Source: Mucilaginibacter segetis (GTDB lineage Bacteria > Bacteroidota > Bacteroidia > Sphingobacteriales > Sphingobacteriaceae). From it: DNA of 64,000 nucleotides. Of this stretch, positions 7,561 through 16,447 are shown one piece after another. The notes under the pieces are model-generated. The model ran no database searches. It saw nothing but the letters and a program-made list of their open reading frames with translations, and was not told the origin of the DNA. The stretch is from positions 744,001 to 808,000 of the forward strand of contig NZ_JAEHFW010000002.1 of assembly GCF_016522075.1 (NCBI RefSeq), written 5' to 3'. Every line of letters starts with the position of its first letter. The stretch's first letter is position 1. The translations under genes and the position numbers were made by a program.

Positions 7561-10500
7561 TTGACCACCGCAGGGAAAATTCGTGGATTACTGGCACTTC
7601 TATTCGTCAGTTTATTAATTACAGCAATAGTTGTTGAGAGAACCTACACACCTGCTAACAATTTGGCTCAATCGGCAGGATTATTAGAAAATAATCTGCA
7701 TAAAAGTGAAGGTTATATTTATGATGTAATAAACAATAAAGCATCATTTAACGAAATTAAAAAACTCGACTCTAATAATGCCACGGCACTTAATTACATT
7801 GATGATTTTACTATAAAAAAAAGAATATGGATTGTTACTTATAAAAACAAACATGTTAATTTTTGGAGCGGCATCAAGTTTATTCCAGGTAATCCCGATA
7901 AAATAAAAGAAGGCTGTTCGTTTTTAAGTTTATCAAATGCTTATTATGAAGTAATAAAAAAAAGCGAGGGAGATTTTATTGCTATATTCTTTATACCTGT
8001 AAAAAACCATTTCGCTTTTCAGAATAAATATCTTCAAAATATTTTTACGCCAGAGTTAAGCCCTAACAATAATATTGAAATAGCCGATTTTACTGATAAA
8101 AATATTTACAGTATACACGATTTGAATGGCACTTATCTTTTTTCAGTTAAACTGATTAAAGACAGAGTAAACGTTCGGTTTTTTTATTTCGAGCTAACTG
8201 TTTGGTTGCTGGCAATATTATCATTATGCATACTTGTACATGTTATAATAACTTATTTAGCCAATAAGGGGCTGGTATACTTGGCTTTATTAACACTTGC
8301 AGTGTTTATAGTGGCATTCAGATACATTAATTTACATTACGACTGGCCGAATTTCACTCAACCTTTAAAACTTTTTAATCCCATTTTTTATGCCTCAAGC
8401 GCTGTATATCCTTCTCTTGGGGATTTCTGTTTAAACATATTATCAATTTGCTGGTTTGTTTCCTTTCTTTATACACAGCGTAATAAATTTATTAAAGCAA
8501 CTCCGGGGAAAGTTGTCGGTTGGTTAATCTTTTTTGCTTGTTTAATTGGACTGTTTGTAGTTTCAACCAGCCTGCTTAACGTCTTTTATGGCTTGGTAGT
8601 TAATTCAAAGATCAGTTTTGATGTAAACAATATTCTTAACCTTACAGGCTTTAGTATGCTTGGGGTATTAATGCTCTGTTTTAGCTTTCTTATTTTTTTA
8701 TTATTTAATGAAGTTGCTTTAACTATATGCTTTAAACTCCGGATACCGGCAATTACTCAATTAGCAATATTTACAGTTGTAGTTTTAGTAGTTACAGGTA
8801 TTGTGGCCTACTATCAGGAGTTTACTATTTTTTACGTGCTTTGGGGGATATTGGTAATTATAAGAGGATGCGCGTATTTGTATTATGATAGAAAATATAC
8901 AGCATTCTCATTTATAAGCATTGTATTACTGTGTGCGCTTATAACTTCCGTAAAATTGCACTATTTTCAGTCAGTACGAGAACGCGAAACACGTAAAGTG
9001 CTTATTCAAAGGTTGGAGATACCTGATGATGTTACTGCCGATGTTTTATTTAAAAGCATCGAAAAGAAAATAATCACCGATCCAAATATTTCGCAGTATT
9101 ATAATAGTACTGATCGGGCGGCTGATTACTTAAAAATCAGGTTACAAAAGCTATATTTCGACCGTTACCTCTCTAAATACAATTTTCAGGTACATGCTTT
9201 TGACGAGTTTAACAATCCCATATCCGGCGATAAAAATTATTCGCTGGATGTATTTAAGGATATGGTACTCTATAGCTCAATTAAGGTTTCCAATTACTTT
9301 TATCGTGAAAATGAATCGTTTGGATTTCAAAGTTACTTTGCCATATTGCCGGTAATTGATAACCAAAAAAAGCTGGGCACTATAGTCATAGAGCTTAAAT
9401 CTAAGCCGTTATTGTATACTGATACTTTTCCTGAGTTACTTATTGATGAAGATATAAAGCGCGAGGATGCCTTTAAAGATTACTCATATGCATTTTATAC
9501 CGACGATAAGCTGGTTGGTCAAAGTGGTTCTTATGTTTACAAAATTATTAATAATGACTTTAGAGGGAAATTAAAAAAGTATGTTTTTACACGCACAAAT
9601 GATGTTGTTAATTCCGGGCCGTTTCAAAGCTTTACAACTTATAGCCATTTATTATATAAGCCAAGTGAAAGGAATTTAATAGTTGTAACTAAGGAAAAAA
9701 ACATTGTTTTAGATTATTTAACATCTCTTACCTTCTTTTTTGTGGTTTTGCTGGCATTTAGTGCGCTGGTGATTCTTATCAGATTGTTATGGATAAAGGT
9801 TAAGATATTTAATTTTAATAATAACCGTATCAACTGGAACTTTAAAATAGGATTTGATAAAATTCTGTATAAAACCCGTATCCAGTTTTCTATGATATTT
9901 GCGGTAGTTATAACTTTAATATTAGTTGGATTTATAACATTTATTTCCATAAGCACGCAATATCAGCAGCAACAGGATAATATTATCAGGTCAAAAATAA
10001 TGCAGATTTCCGCAAAATTAGAAAATGGCCCAATAGATAATTACGTACAACACATTACCGAAGAAAGCCGGGTTGATTTTGACAAAATGGCCGATACGTA
10101 TTCCGCCGATCTTACATTGTTTGATCTTCAAGGCATTCCGCTGATAACAACCCAGCCAAAAATTTACGAATATGGTTTGTTGGCAAGGCGTATGAATGCA
10201 AGAGCATATATTGCTTTAAATGATAAACAACAATCCGAATTTGTAAACGACGAACGTATTGGTGGTTTGAGTTATAAAGCTGCATATGCACCGTTGCGCA
10301 ACTTAAAACATGAAACCATCGCCTACTTGCAATTACCTTATTTTGCTAACGCTGCAGATTATACAGAGCGTGTAGGGTCGTTGCTAAACATCATGATAAA
10401 TGTATATGCGCTGGTTTTTATAGCCATAGGTTTATTTGCAGTGATAATTGCCAGGCAAATAACTGCGCCGTTAAATTTTATCCAGTATAATTTAAGCAAA

Positions 10501-11307
10501 ACCATGTATGGCAAAAAGAATGAGCCTATAAAGTGGGAACGCGACGATGAAATTGGAGCACTGGTAAAAGAGTATAATAATATGATCGCAGCTCTTGAGA
10601 ACAGCGCAAATAAATTAGCACAGTCTGAACGGGAAACGGCCTGGCGTGAGATGGCAAAGCAGGTAGCTCATGAAATTAAAAACCCTTTAACACCACTTAA
10701 GCTTGGACTGCAATTACTTGATAAATCATGGAAAGATAAAGATCCTAAATTTGATCAGAAATTCGAACGTTTTAGTAAATCTTTTGTAGAACAGATAGAG
10801 AGTCTTGCCTCTATAGCTTCTGAATTTTCGGCCTTTGCTAAAATGCCGGATACCCGGATAGAGAAAATTAACATATTTGAGATGCTTGGGCAGGCGGTAA
10901 CTATTTTTAAGCACATGGATAATGTGAAGATCGCACTTAAAATGCCCGAAACGCCTTTTTATATTAGTGCAGACCGCGACCAGCTTTTAAGGTGCTTTAA
11001 TAATTTATTAAAAAATGCTATTGAAGCTACCCCTCAGGAAAAACAATGTATTATTGAGATCAACTTTTTAGTTACCAGTAAAAACGTATTAGTAACTATA
11101 AAAGATAATGGTAATGGCATACCCGAAGGTACACGCGAAAAAATATTTGAACCTAACTTTACCACCAAAAGCTCCGGAACGGGTTTAGGGCTCGCGTTTG
11201 TCAAAAACTCTATTGAGAATGCCAATGGTAAAATATGGTTTGAGACCAGTACAGGAGTGGGCACAACATTCTATTTAAACTTTCCCGTCGCTGATGAAAA
11301 TGCTTAG
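7561..11307 (+). CDS. Large multi-pass sensor histidine kinase, NtrY-like, orphan
   Basis: A 1248-residue membrane kinase. TM1 is at about 9-25, with an extracytoplasmic region to about 205. A block of eight or so TM segments spans about 208-465, followed by a second sensor region to about 718, and further TMs lie near 720-744, 776-798 and 943-963. The C-terminus has HAMP (about 964-1015), the H box VAHEIKNPLTPLKL with phospho-acceptor His1037, the N box near 1146-1155 (NNLLKNAIEA), G1 (DNGNGIP), the F box (IFEPNFTTK) and G2 (GTGLGL). The HEIKNPLTP sequence is typical of NtrB/NtrY kinases. The start is TTG 7561: a TAA is in frame at 7549-7551 and no ATG lies between. No response regulator is adjacent, so its partner is elsewhere. 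Confidence 0.9.
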   Translation: MTTAGKIRGLLALLFVSLLITAIVVERTYTPANNLAQSAGLLENNLHKSEGYIYDVINNKASFNEIKKLDSNNATALNYIDDFTIKKRIWIVTYKNKHVNFWSGIKFIPGNPDKIKEGCSFLSLSNAYYEVIKKSEGDFIAIFFIPVKNHFAFQNKYLQNIFTPELSPNNNIEIADFTDKNIYSIHDLNGTYLFSVKLIKDRVNVRFFYFELTVWLLAILSLCILVHVIITYLANKGLVYLALLTLAVFIVAFRYINLHYDWPNFTQPLKLFNPIFYASSAVYPSLGDFCLNILSICWFVSFLYTQRNKFIKATPGKVVGWLIFFACLIGLFVVSTSLLNVFYGLVVNSKISFDVNNILNLTGFSMLGVLMLCFSFLIFLLFNEVALTICFKLRIPAITQLAIFTVVVLVVTGIVAYYQEFTIFYVLWGILVIIRGCAYLYYDRKYTAFSFISIVLLCALITSVKLHYFQSVRERETRKVLIQRLEIPDDVTADVLFKSIEKKIITDPNISQYYNSTDRAADYLKIRLQKLYFDRYLSKYNFQVHAFDEFNNPISGDKNYSLDVFKDMVLYSSIKVSNYFYRENESFGFQSYFAILPVIDNQKKLGTIVIELKSKPLLYTDTFPELLIDEDIKREDAFKDYSYAFYTDDKLVGQSGSYVYKIINNDFRGKLKKYVFTRTNDVVNSGPFQSFTTYSHLLYKPSERNLIVVTKEKNIVLDYLTSLTFFFVVLLAFSALVILIRLLWIKVKIFNFNNNRINWNFKIGFDKILYKTRIQFSMIFAVVITLILVGFITFISISTQYQQQQDNIIRSKIMQISAKLENGPIDNYVQHITEESRVDFDKMADTYSADLTLFDLQGIPLITTQPKIYEYGLLARRMNARAYIALNDKQQSEFVNDERIGGLSYKAAYAPLRNLKHETIAYLQLPYFANAADYTERVGSLLNIMINVYALVFIAIGLFAVIIARQITAPLNFIQYNLSKTMYGKKNEPIKWERDDEIGALVKEYNNMIAALENSANKLAQSERETAWREMAKQVAHEIKNPLTPLKLGLQLLDKSWKDKDPKFDQKFERFSKSFVEQIESLASIASEFSAFAKMPDTRIEKINIFEMLGQAVTIFKHMDNVKIALKMPETPFYISADRDQLLRCFNNLLKNAIEATPQEKQCIIEINFLVTSKNVLVTIKDNGNGIPEGTREKIFEPNFTTKSSGTGLGLAFVKNSIENANGKIWFETSTGVGTTFYLNFPVADENA

Positions 11308-11311
11308 GCTA

Positions 11312-12223
11312 TTATTTCAAGCGTATTGATGTTTTACCCATAGTGTATCCATCAGCATATAGTAAAATAGTGTATAACCCTTTCTGAAAAGGTGCCGGAT
11401 TCACCCAATCTATAGTGTACATGCTTCCGTCGTCTCTAAAATCAATAGCGGTCTTATATGTCGATTGCAGGTCCTGGCCATCAGCCATAAAAATTCCACT
11501 ATCATTTGGAATGATCAGATTACCGGTAGGATCTATTACCCTTACATAAATATCGTGCAATCCTTTTTCAGCAACGGAATTGCCGGCGATAGTAAAATTT
11601 ATCTTTATCTTTTCAGTGGGATTTGCTCTACTTACTTCAACTTCTTTGCCGCTGTTTTTTATTTTATAAGCCACTACATTGGCAGTTCCAATCTTTAAGG
11701 CTGACGCTACTTTAACCTTATTATCCAATTCCTGGTTTTGCTGTTCAAGTGTACTGGCCTTTTCACTAACAGTAGCTAAGTTACTTTTTAAAGTATCACG
11801 TTCAGTAGAAAGACTTGCATTTTGCTTTTTAAGCTCTTCAATATCAGCAGTGTATTTGGTTACAAAATAACGCAGTTGCTTAATATCTTCCTGTGCCTTG
11901 GTAAGCTCTGCAAAGGTGAGCTTACCTTTAGCAAGTTCGCTTCTTAAAGCTTTTATTTTGGTTTTCAGCGAATCGTTTTGAGCTTGCATCTCAGCAGTCA
12001 TTTTTTCGCGACCTGCGTTAACCTGTTCTATTTGCGCTTCCAGGCTGTCGAGTTCTGTTTGCAATCTGGTTTTTTCATCATTTTGATATACGATCTTTTC
12101 GTCTGATTTATTCTTTTGGGTATACAGATACACATCAGTACCCAAAAGGGCAATTACTACAGCAATAAGGAAGTAAATTACGTTTGAATTCTTTTTCGAG
12201 GATTGTTCCGTTGGGTTTTCCAT
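11312..12223 (-). CDS. Membrane-anchored coiled-coil protein of unknown function
   Basis: The 303-residue protein has a short cytoplasmic N-terminus, one TM segment at about 17-35, then a long heptad-rich coiled coil (about 50-185) with many Gln, Glu and Lys residues. A compact beta-rich C-terminal domain (about 190-303) follows, containing GLHDIYVRVIDPTGN and GLYTILLYADG. This architecture recurs in Bacteroidota but has no assigned role that I know. The C-terminal domain is most likely extracytoplasmic. The stop codon lies 4 bp from the convergent kinase gene's stop. The coiled coil can produce misleading matches to SMC or myosin. Confidence 0.7.
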   Translation of the reverse strand: MENPTEQSSKKNSNVIYFLIAVVIALLGTDVYLYTQKNKSDEKIVYQNDEKTRLQTELDSLEAQIEQVNAGREKMTAEMQAQNDSLKTKIKALRSELAKGKLTFAELTKAQEDIKQLRYFVTKYTADIEELKKQNASLSTERDTLKSNLATVSEKASTLEQQNQELDNKVKVASALKIGTANVVAYKIKNSGKEVEVSRANPTEKIKINFTIAGNSVAEKGLHDIYVRVIDPTGNLIIPNDSGIFMADGQDLQSTYKTAIDFRDDGSMYTIDWVNPAPFQKGLYTILLYADGYTMGKTSIRLK

Positions 12224-12431
12224 AGTAATTAATATTAAACGCTTAAATATAGTTTAAACACGTTATTAAGCTAATATTTTAAATATATGTCTTATTGATC
12301 CCTTAATAAATATACGTAAAAAAATTATGGTAAAAACCGGTTTTATATTACAATATATCGCGGCAGGGGCTAAAAATAAGTACAATATGATTAAAACACA
12401 AAACGCCTGCAATTATTATGCTAATAATAAA

Positions 12432-12459
12432 TTTGCTAAACAAGGAGTTTATATCTTTG
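12432..12459 (+). promoter_or_regulatory. Promoter of the GH10-like gene
   Basis: TTTG (12432-12435) and a perfect TATCTTTG (12452-12459) are spaced 16 nt apart. The box lies 26 nt before the ATG at 12486, which rules out the longer in-frame extension back to 12327. Confidence 0.6.
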
Positions 12460-12485
12460 CACCTTTAATTAAAAAAACCCGTTTA

Positions 12486-14045
12486 ATGCAATTATATAAA
12501 TACTATTCTATTCTTATATTTTGTTTGTTCGTATTTTCTGAAATAAATGCCCAGCCTTTAACTTCTGATGAAACTGTTAAAATTGAGCCTAAACGTGAGT
12601 TCAGAGGTGTTTGGATAGCTACGGTGGTAAATCTGGATTGGCCATCAGAAGCAGGTGAGCCTGTTTATAAGCAAAAAAAAGAATTGATAGATCAACTTAA
12701 CTCCCATCAGCAAACTGGTATAAATGCCGTTATGCTACAAGTTAGGCCCGCTGCTGATGCTTTTTATGCCAAAAGCCGCGAACCCTGGTCAAAATATTTA
12801 ACAGGAAAGCAAGGTCAGGCACCATCACCTGCCTATGATCCGCTGGAATTTGCCGTGGAGGAAGCTCATAAACGTGGTATGGAGCTCCATGCCTGGTTTA
12901 ATCCTTACCGTGCTACGTTTGATAATAAGTTCTCCACTCTTAGCGCCGATCACATCACCCGCACAAAACCTGAATGGTTTTTTACTTACGGTGGTATAAA
13001 ATTATTTAACCCCGGTTTGCCCGAGGTGCGTGAATATATTGTACAGGTAATTTTAGATGTTGTTAAAAATTATGATGTAGATGGTATTCACATGGATGAC
13101 TATTTTTATCCATACCAGATTAGAGGGCAAAGCATTGATGATGCCGACGCATATGCAAAATATGGCGGCGATTATGATGATATTCGAGATTGGCGCAGGC
13201 ATAATGTTGACCTGTTGATACATATGCTGGCTGATAGTATACATGCGTATAAACCCCGTATGAAATTTGGGGTGAGCCCTTTCGGCATTTGGGCAAATAA
13301 AAGTCAAAACCCGGAAGGGTCTGAAACCCGTGGAGGATCCTCCTATTACGAAAACTATGCAGATACCCGTAAATGGATAAAAGAGGGTTGGGTAGATTAT
13401 ATAAGTCCGCAAATTTATTGGCAAATAGGCTACCGTTTGGCCGCCTTTGAAAAATTGCTTGACTGGTGGAGCAACAATACCTACAATAGGCATTTATACA
13501 TAGGGCAGGCAGCATACAGATACTATGAATCGCGAAGCCCGGCATTTAAAAACCCGTCGGAGATACCTGATCAAATAAGATTGATACGCGAAAACCCACG
13601 AGTTCAGGGTAGTATATTTTTCAGATCGCAAACATTGGTTAATAATGCTAATCATTTAGCCGATTCCCTTAAAACTGACTTTTACAGATATCCGGCACTC
13701 CCGCCACAAATGCTTTGGCTCGACTCTGTTCCTCCAATGCCTCCTATCAACTTTAATGCAAAAATTCAGGGAAAAGGCGTGTTGTTAAACTGGCAGGCAC
13801 CCGTAATGGCTGCTGATAGTGAAACAGCCTACGGATATGTAATTTATCGTTTTGAAGTGCATGATGAATTTAATCTTGCCGACCCCAAAAATATATTGCA
13901 TATACAATATGATAATGGCACCATATACCACGATACCAATGTTAGGCCCGGCAAAACATATTTTTATGTAATTACGGCTATTGACAGGTTAAAGAATGAG
14001 AGTGACCGATCAGCAACGCTTACAGTAACCATTCCTAAATCTTAG
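12486..14045 (+). CDS. Secreted family-10-like glycosyl hydrolase (GHL10/DUF187)
   Basis: The 519-residue product has a signal peptide (to about residue 22, NAQ). A (beta/alpha)8 domain follows, beginning REFRGVWIATVVNLDWPS, with MLQVRPAADAFY, HAWFNPYRA, GIHMDDYFYP and ISPQIYWQ motifs that define the GHL10 (formerly DUF187) family. The acidic residues in HMDDYFYP sit in the likely active-site cleft. A C-terminal fibronectin-III-like domain starts near residue 420 (PPINFNAK ... GYVIYRFE). Members are thought to act on cell-wall or other polysaccharides, but the substrate is not known. The last 11 bp overlap the convergent DUF1835 gene. Confidence 0.87.
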   Translation: MQLYKYYSILIFCLFVFSEINAQPLTSDETVKIEPKREFRGVWIATVVNLDWPSEAGEPVYKQKKELIDQLNSHQQTGINAVMLQVRPAADAFYAKSREPWSKYLTGKQGQAPSPAYDPLEFAVEEAHKRGMELHAWFNPYRATFDNKFSTLSADHITRTKPEWFFTYGGIKLFNPGLPEVREYIVQVILDVVKNYDVDGIHMDDYFYPYQIRGQSIDDADAYAKYGGDYDDIRDWRRHNVDLLIHMLADSIHAYKPRMKFGVSPFGIWANKSQNPEGSETRGGSSYYENYADTRKWIKEGWVDYISPQIYWQIGYRLAAFEKLLDWWSNNTYNRHLYIGQAAYRYYESRSPAFKNPSEIPDQIRLIRENPRVQGSIFFRSQTLVNNANHLADSLKTDFYRYPALPPQMLWLDSVPPMPPINFNAKIQGKGVLLNWQAPVMAADSETAYGYVIYRFEVHDEFNLADPKNILHIQYDNGTIYHDTNVRPGKTYFYVITAIDRLKNESDRSATLTVTIPKS

Positions 14046-14838
14046 CAGCATCAGGCATAAAACCTGATGCAACAAGCTGCCGGAGATAGAGGTTTATTTC
14101 CATATCGCCCATGCCGTAAATTTTTTCTGTTTTCAAAAATGCATGGTAAATTTCGTTGTTTGTATGTGCGCCGTTAATATAAATGTCAAGTAACGTTTGC
14201 TGGATATAATTCAGTCCCTTCTCGTTAATCTGCAAACGCTTTAAATGGGCTGCCATGGCGGCCTTCAATAGGTGCATGTTTCCCCAAAAGGTAGTTTGAA
14301 GCAGCCATTTTTCTAATAGAATAGCATCACCACTAATATAAATACCCCAGGCTTCGGTAGCCAAAGTAAAATCGAATTCACCTAACTGTACCCTAATATT
14401 ATCAAACAAATATTCCTGCTGTTCGCCATTTAATTCTCCTAAACCACGAAAATCTTCAACTCCCGGAAATTCATTGGGGCATATTAGGTAAACCCCAGGT
14501 GCCGATAAATTAGTTTGCTGACTGATGAGCATCATTGCCCCCAATAAGTTCACTTGACAATTCAGGTCATACTCGAACCATAAATTTATCTCCTGAAAGG
14601 GCTCATGCAGCTTTTCTAACTGCACTATCATATTGTTATGGTAATTCTGCGGCGTTTCTTTAAAAAAAGAACATATCCATTCTGATCGTTGCTGCCAAAA
14701 GTCTGCTGATGCTACGTTTTTTAATAGCGGACCTTCAGATAATATTTCCCGCCATACCAGCACATCGCCTTCAAGCCTGGTTTCTCTAAAGCCGTTGAGA
14801 GTGGCATCGCCATTAAGAATATGCAGAATATTACTCAT
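14035..14838 (-). CDS. DUF1835 domain protein, last gene of the exonuclease-ligase operon
   Basis: The 267-residue protein shows the DUF1835 N-terminal signature HILNGDATLNGF (about 6-17) and VWREILSEGPL (about 28-38). A mostly helical middle and C-terminus follows (about 175-267), of winged-helix-like composition. No catalytic motif, signal peptide or TM segment is seen, so it should be cytoplasmic. Its ATG at 14838 lies inside the last codons of the ligase gene (8-nt overlap, ATGAGTAA), a layout typical of translational coupling. Function is unknown; the context suggests a role in DNA repair or damage sensing. Confidence is high that the gene is real and in the family, low on role. Confidence 0.8.
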   Translation of the reverse strand: MSNILHILNGDATLNGFRETRLEGDVLVWREILSEGPLLKNVASADFWQQRSEWICSFFKETPQNYHNNMIVQLEKLHEPFQEINLWFEYDLNCQVNLLGAMMLISQQTNLSAPGVYLICPNEFPGVEDFRGLGELNGEQQEYLFDNIRVQLGEFDFTLATEAWGIYISGDAILLEKWLLQTTFWGNMHLLKAAMAAHLKRLQINEKGLNYIQQTLLDIYINGAHTNNEIYHAFLKTEKIYGMGDMEINLYLRQLVASGFMPDAAKI

Positions 14839-16447
14839 TTAATAATGCTTTTAAACTTTCTAAAGTATCGGCTTCTTCTTTTGGTTTATCATGCCGCCAG
14901 CGTAATATACGCGGAAATCGTAAAGCTATCCCTGATTTATGGCGTGTTGAGCGGTTAATCCCTTCAAATCCTATTTCAAATACCAATTCGGGTTTAACGG
15001 TACGTACCGGGCCAAATTTTTCTAAGGTGTTACGTTTTACAAAATAGTCCACCTTGTTTATTTCCTGGTCGGTAAGGCCTGAATAAGCTTTGGCAAAAGG
15101 GACTAATTTATCACCGTCCCAAACGGCAAAGGTATAATCAGTATAAAGATCAGCACGACGTCCGTGCCCTTTTTGCGCATATATCATTACAGCATCTACT
15201 GATAGTGGATCTATTTTCCATTTCCACCAATCGCCGCGCCGGCGGCCCACCTGATAGGTAGCGTTTTTACGTTTCAGCATGATGCCCTCGGCCATCATTT
15301 CACGCGATTTTTCTCTTATTTTTTCCAAGTCTGCCCAGTTATCAAAATTGATAAGGGCTGATATGCGAAATACCTCGGGATAAGGTGTTTGGTCTTGGAG
15401 GTTTTCCAGGATAATGCGCCTTTCCGATTGTGTTTTTTCTCGGATGTCCTCACCTTCGTATTCCAAACAATCATAAGCGATCACCGCAACCGGGCTTTCA
15501 GTCAATATTTTTTTACTGAGATTTTTACGTCCGATACGTGTTTGCAATACATTGAAGGGCATTGGCGAACCATCTGTAAAGCTTAATAACTCCCCATCTA
15601 ATACCGTTCCATCAGGCAGTGCATTTAAAAAAGGATGTAGTTCAGGAAATTTTTCGGTAGCCAGATCCTCACCGCGACTCCAGATAAAAATCTTGCCACC
15701 ACGTTTTATCATTTGGGCGCGTATGCCATCCCATTTCCATTCCGCCTGCCATTCTTCGGCATTACCTAATGCTGTTTCTATTTCCACTGCCGTTTTTTGT
15801 TTGTTCGAAGTTCCCTGTATAGGGTAAGCTAAAAAGAAGGGATAAGGACGTGATATGTCATCTGCAGTAGTTTGCTCTTGCACAAGCTCATTGTAAGTAT
15901 AATCTTCCGGCATCCAGCTACCCATTATACGATGTGTTAGTGTAGCTGCAGTGATTCCCGTAATTTCCGACAACGCTTTTATTACCAGGTTTTGTGATAC
16001 GCCGACTCTAAAACTACCTGTAAGCAGTTTGTTGAAAACAAAGCGCTCCTGACGGTCTAACATAGCCCATGATGCCGTTAGCCATGATTTTTTTTCTTCC
16101 TCGTTTTTATCCGCAAGATCGTTTATTTCTGCTATCCATTCAGTAAGCGTTTTACTACTTGTTGTAGTTGTTTCCGGCATTAATAACGACATTGTTTCAG
16201 CAAGGTCACCTACTACATGATAGCTTTCTTCAAACAACCAAACCGGTATGTTCGATGCTTCTATAGCCCATGTGCGTATAAGGGTAGAGTTGATCTGCCT
16301 TTTGGGACGCCTGCCGGTAAACAAAGCCAGCATATGCATTTTATCGGTATCGGGTACATTTGTAAAGTAGCTTTTAAGCACCTTAACCTTTTCGTTGGTT
16401 TTGTTAGTTTCATCAAGGGAAAGAAATAGTTGTGCAAAAGCCCTCAT
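14831..16447 (-). CDS. ATP-dependent DNA ligase, ligase-associated DNA damage response type
   Basis: A 538-residue ATP-dependent ligase that seals nicks by lysine adenylation. Its order is an N-terminal DNA-binding domain (about 1-200), a nucleotidyltransferase domain with catalytic Lys238 in EWKWDGIR, downstream motifs DGELL and EGIMLKR, and the C-terminal OB fold with GRRRGDWWKWK. These are the KxDG, III, IV and V motifs of the superfamily. Its length and its coupling to the beta-CASP exonuclease identify it as the ligase of the four-part Lig-Exo-Lhr-Pde repair module, separate from the NAD-dependent replicative LigA. Its start overlaps the exonuclease stop (ATGA) and its end overlaps DUF1835. 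Confidence 0.93.
   Translation of the reverse strand: MRAFAQLFLSLDETNKTNEKVKVLKSYFTNVPDTDKMHMLALFTGRRPKRQINSTLIRTWAIEASNIPVWLFEESYHVVGDLAETMSLLMPETTTTSSKTLTEWIAEINDLADKNEEEKKSWLTASWAMLDRQERFVFNKLLTGSFRVGVSQNLVIKALSEITGITAATLTHRIMGSWMPEDYTYNELVQEQTTADDISRPYPFFLAYPIQGTSNKQKTAVEIETALGNAEEWQAEWKWDGIRAQMIKRGGKIFIWSRGEDLATEKFPELHPFLNALPDGTVLDGELLSFTDGSPMPFNVLQTRIGRKNLSKKILTESPVAVIAYDCLEYEGEDIREKTQSERRIILENLQDQTPYPEVFRISALINFDNWADLEKIREKSREMMAEGIMLKRKNATYQVGRRRGDWWKWKIDPLSVDAVMIYAQKGHGRRADLYTDYTFAVWDGDKLVPFAKAYSGLTDQEINKVDYFVKRNTLEKFGPVRTVKPELVFEIGFEGINRSTRHKSGIALRFPRILRWRHDKPKEEADTLESLKALLNE

Noticed and set aside
12327-12485. 53-codon N-terminal extension of the GH10-like protein
   Set aside because: A perfect promoter at 12432-12459 lies inside it, the extension has no signal-peptide character, and the ATG at 12486 is followed directly by a signal peptide.
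13053-13545. Two long antisense frames (146 and 141 codons) inside the GH10-like gene
   Set aside because: They overlap a clearly coding frame on the other strand, show no domain motifs, and overlap each other in different frames.
15552-15827. 91-codon plus-strand frame inside the ligase gene
   Set aside because: Antisense shadow of a gene with intact catalytic motifs; no start signal or family resemblance.
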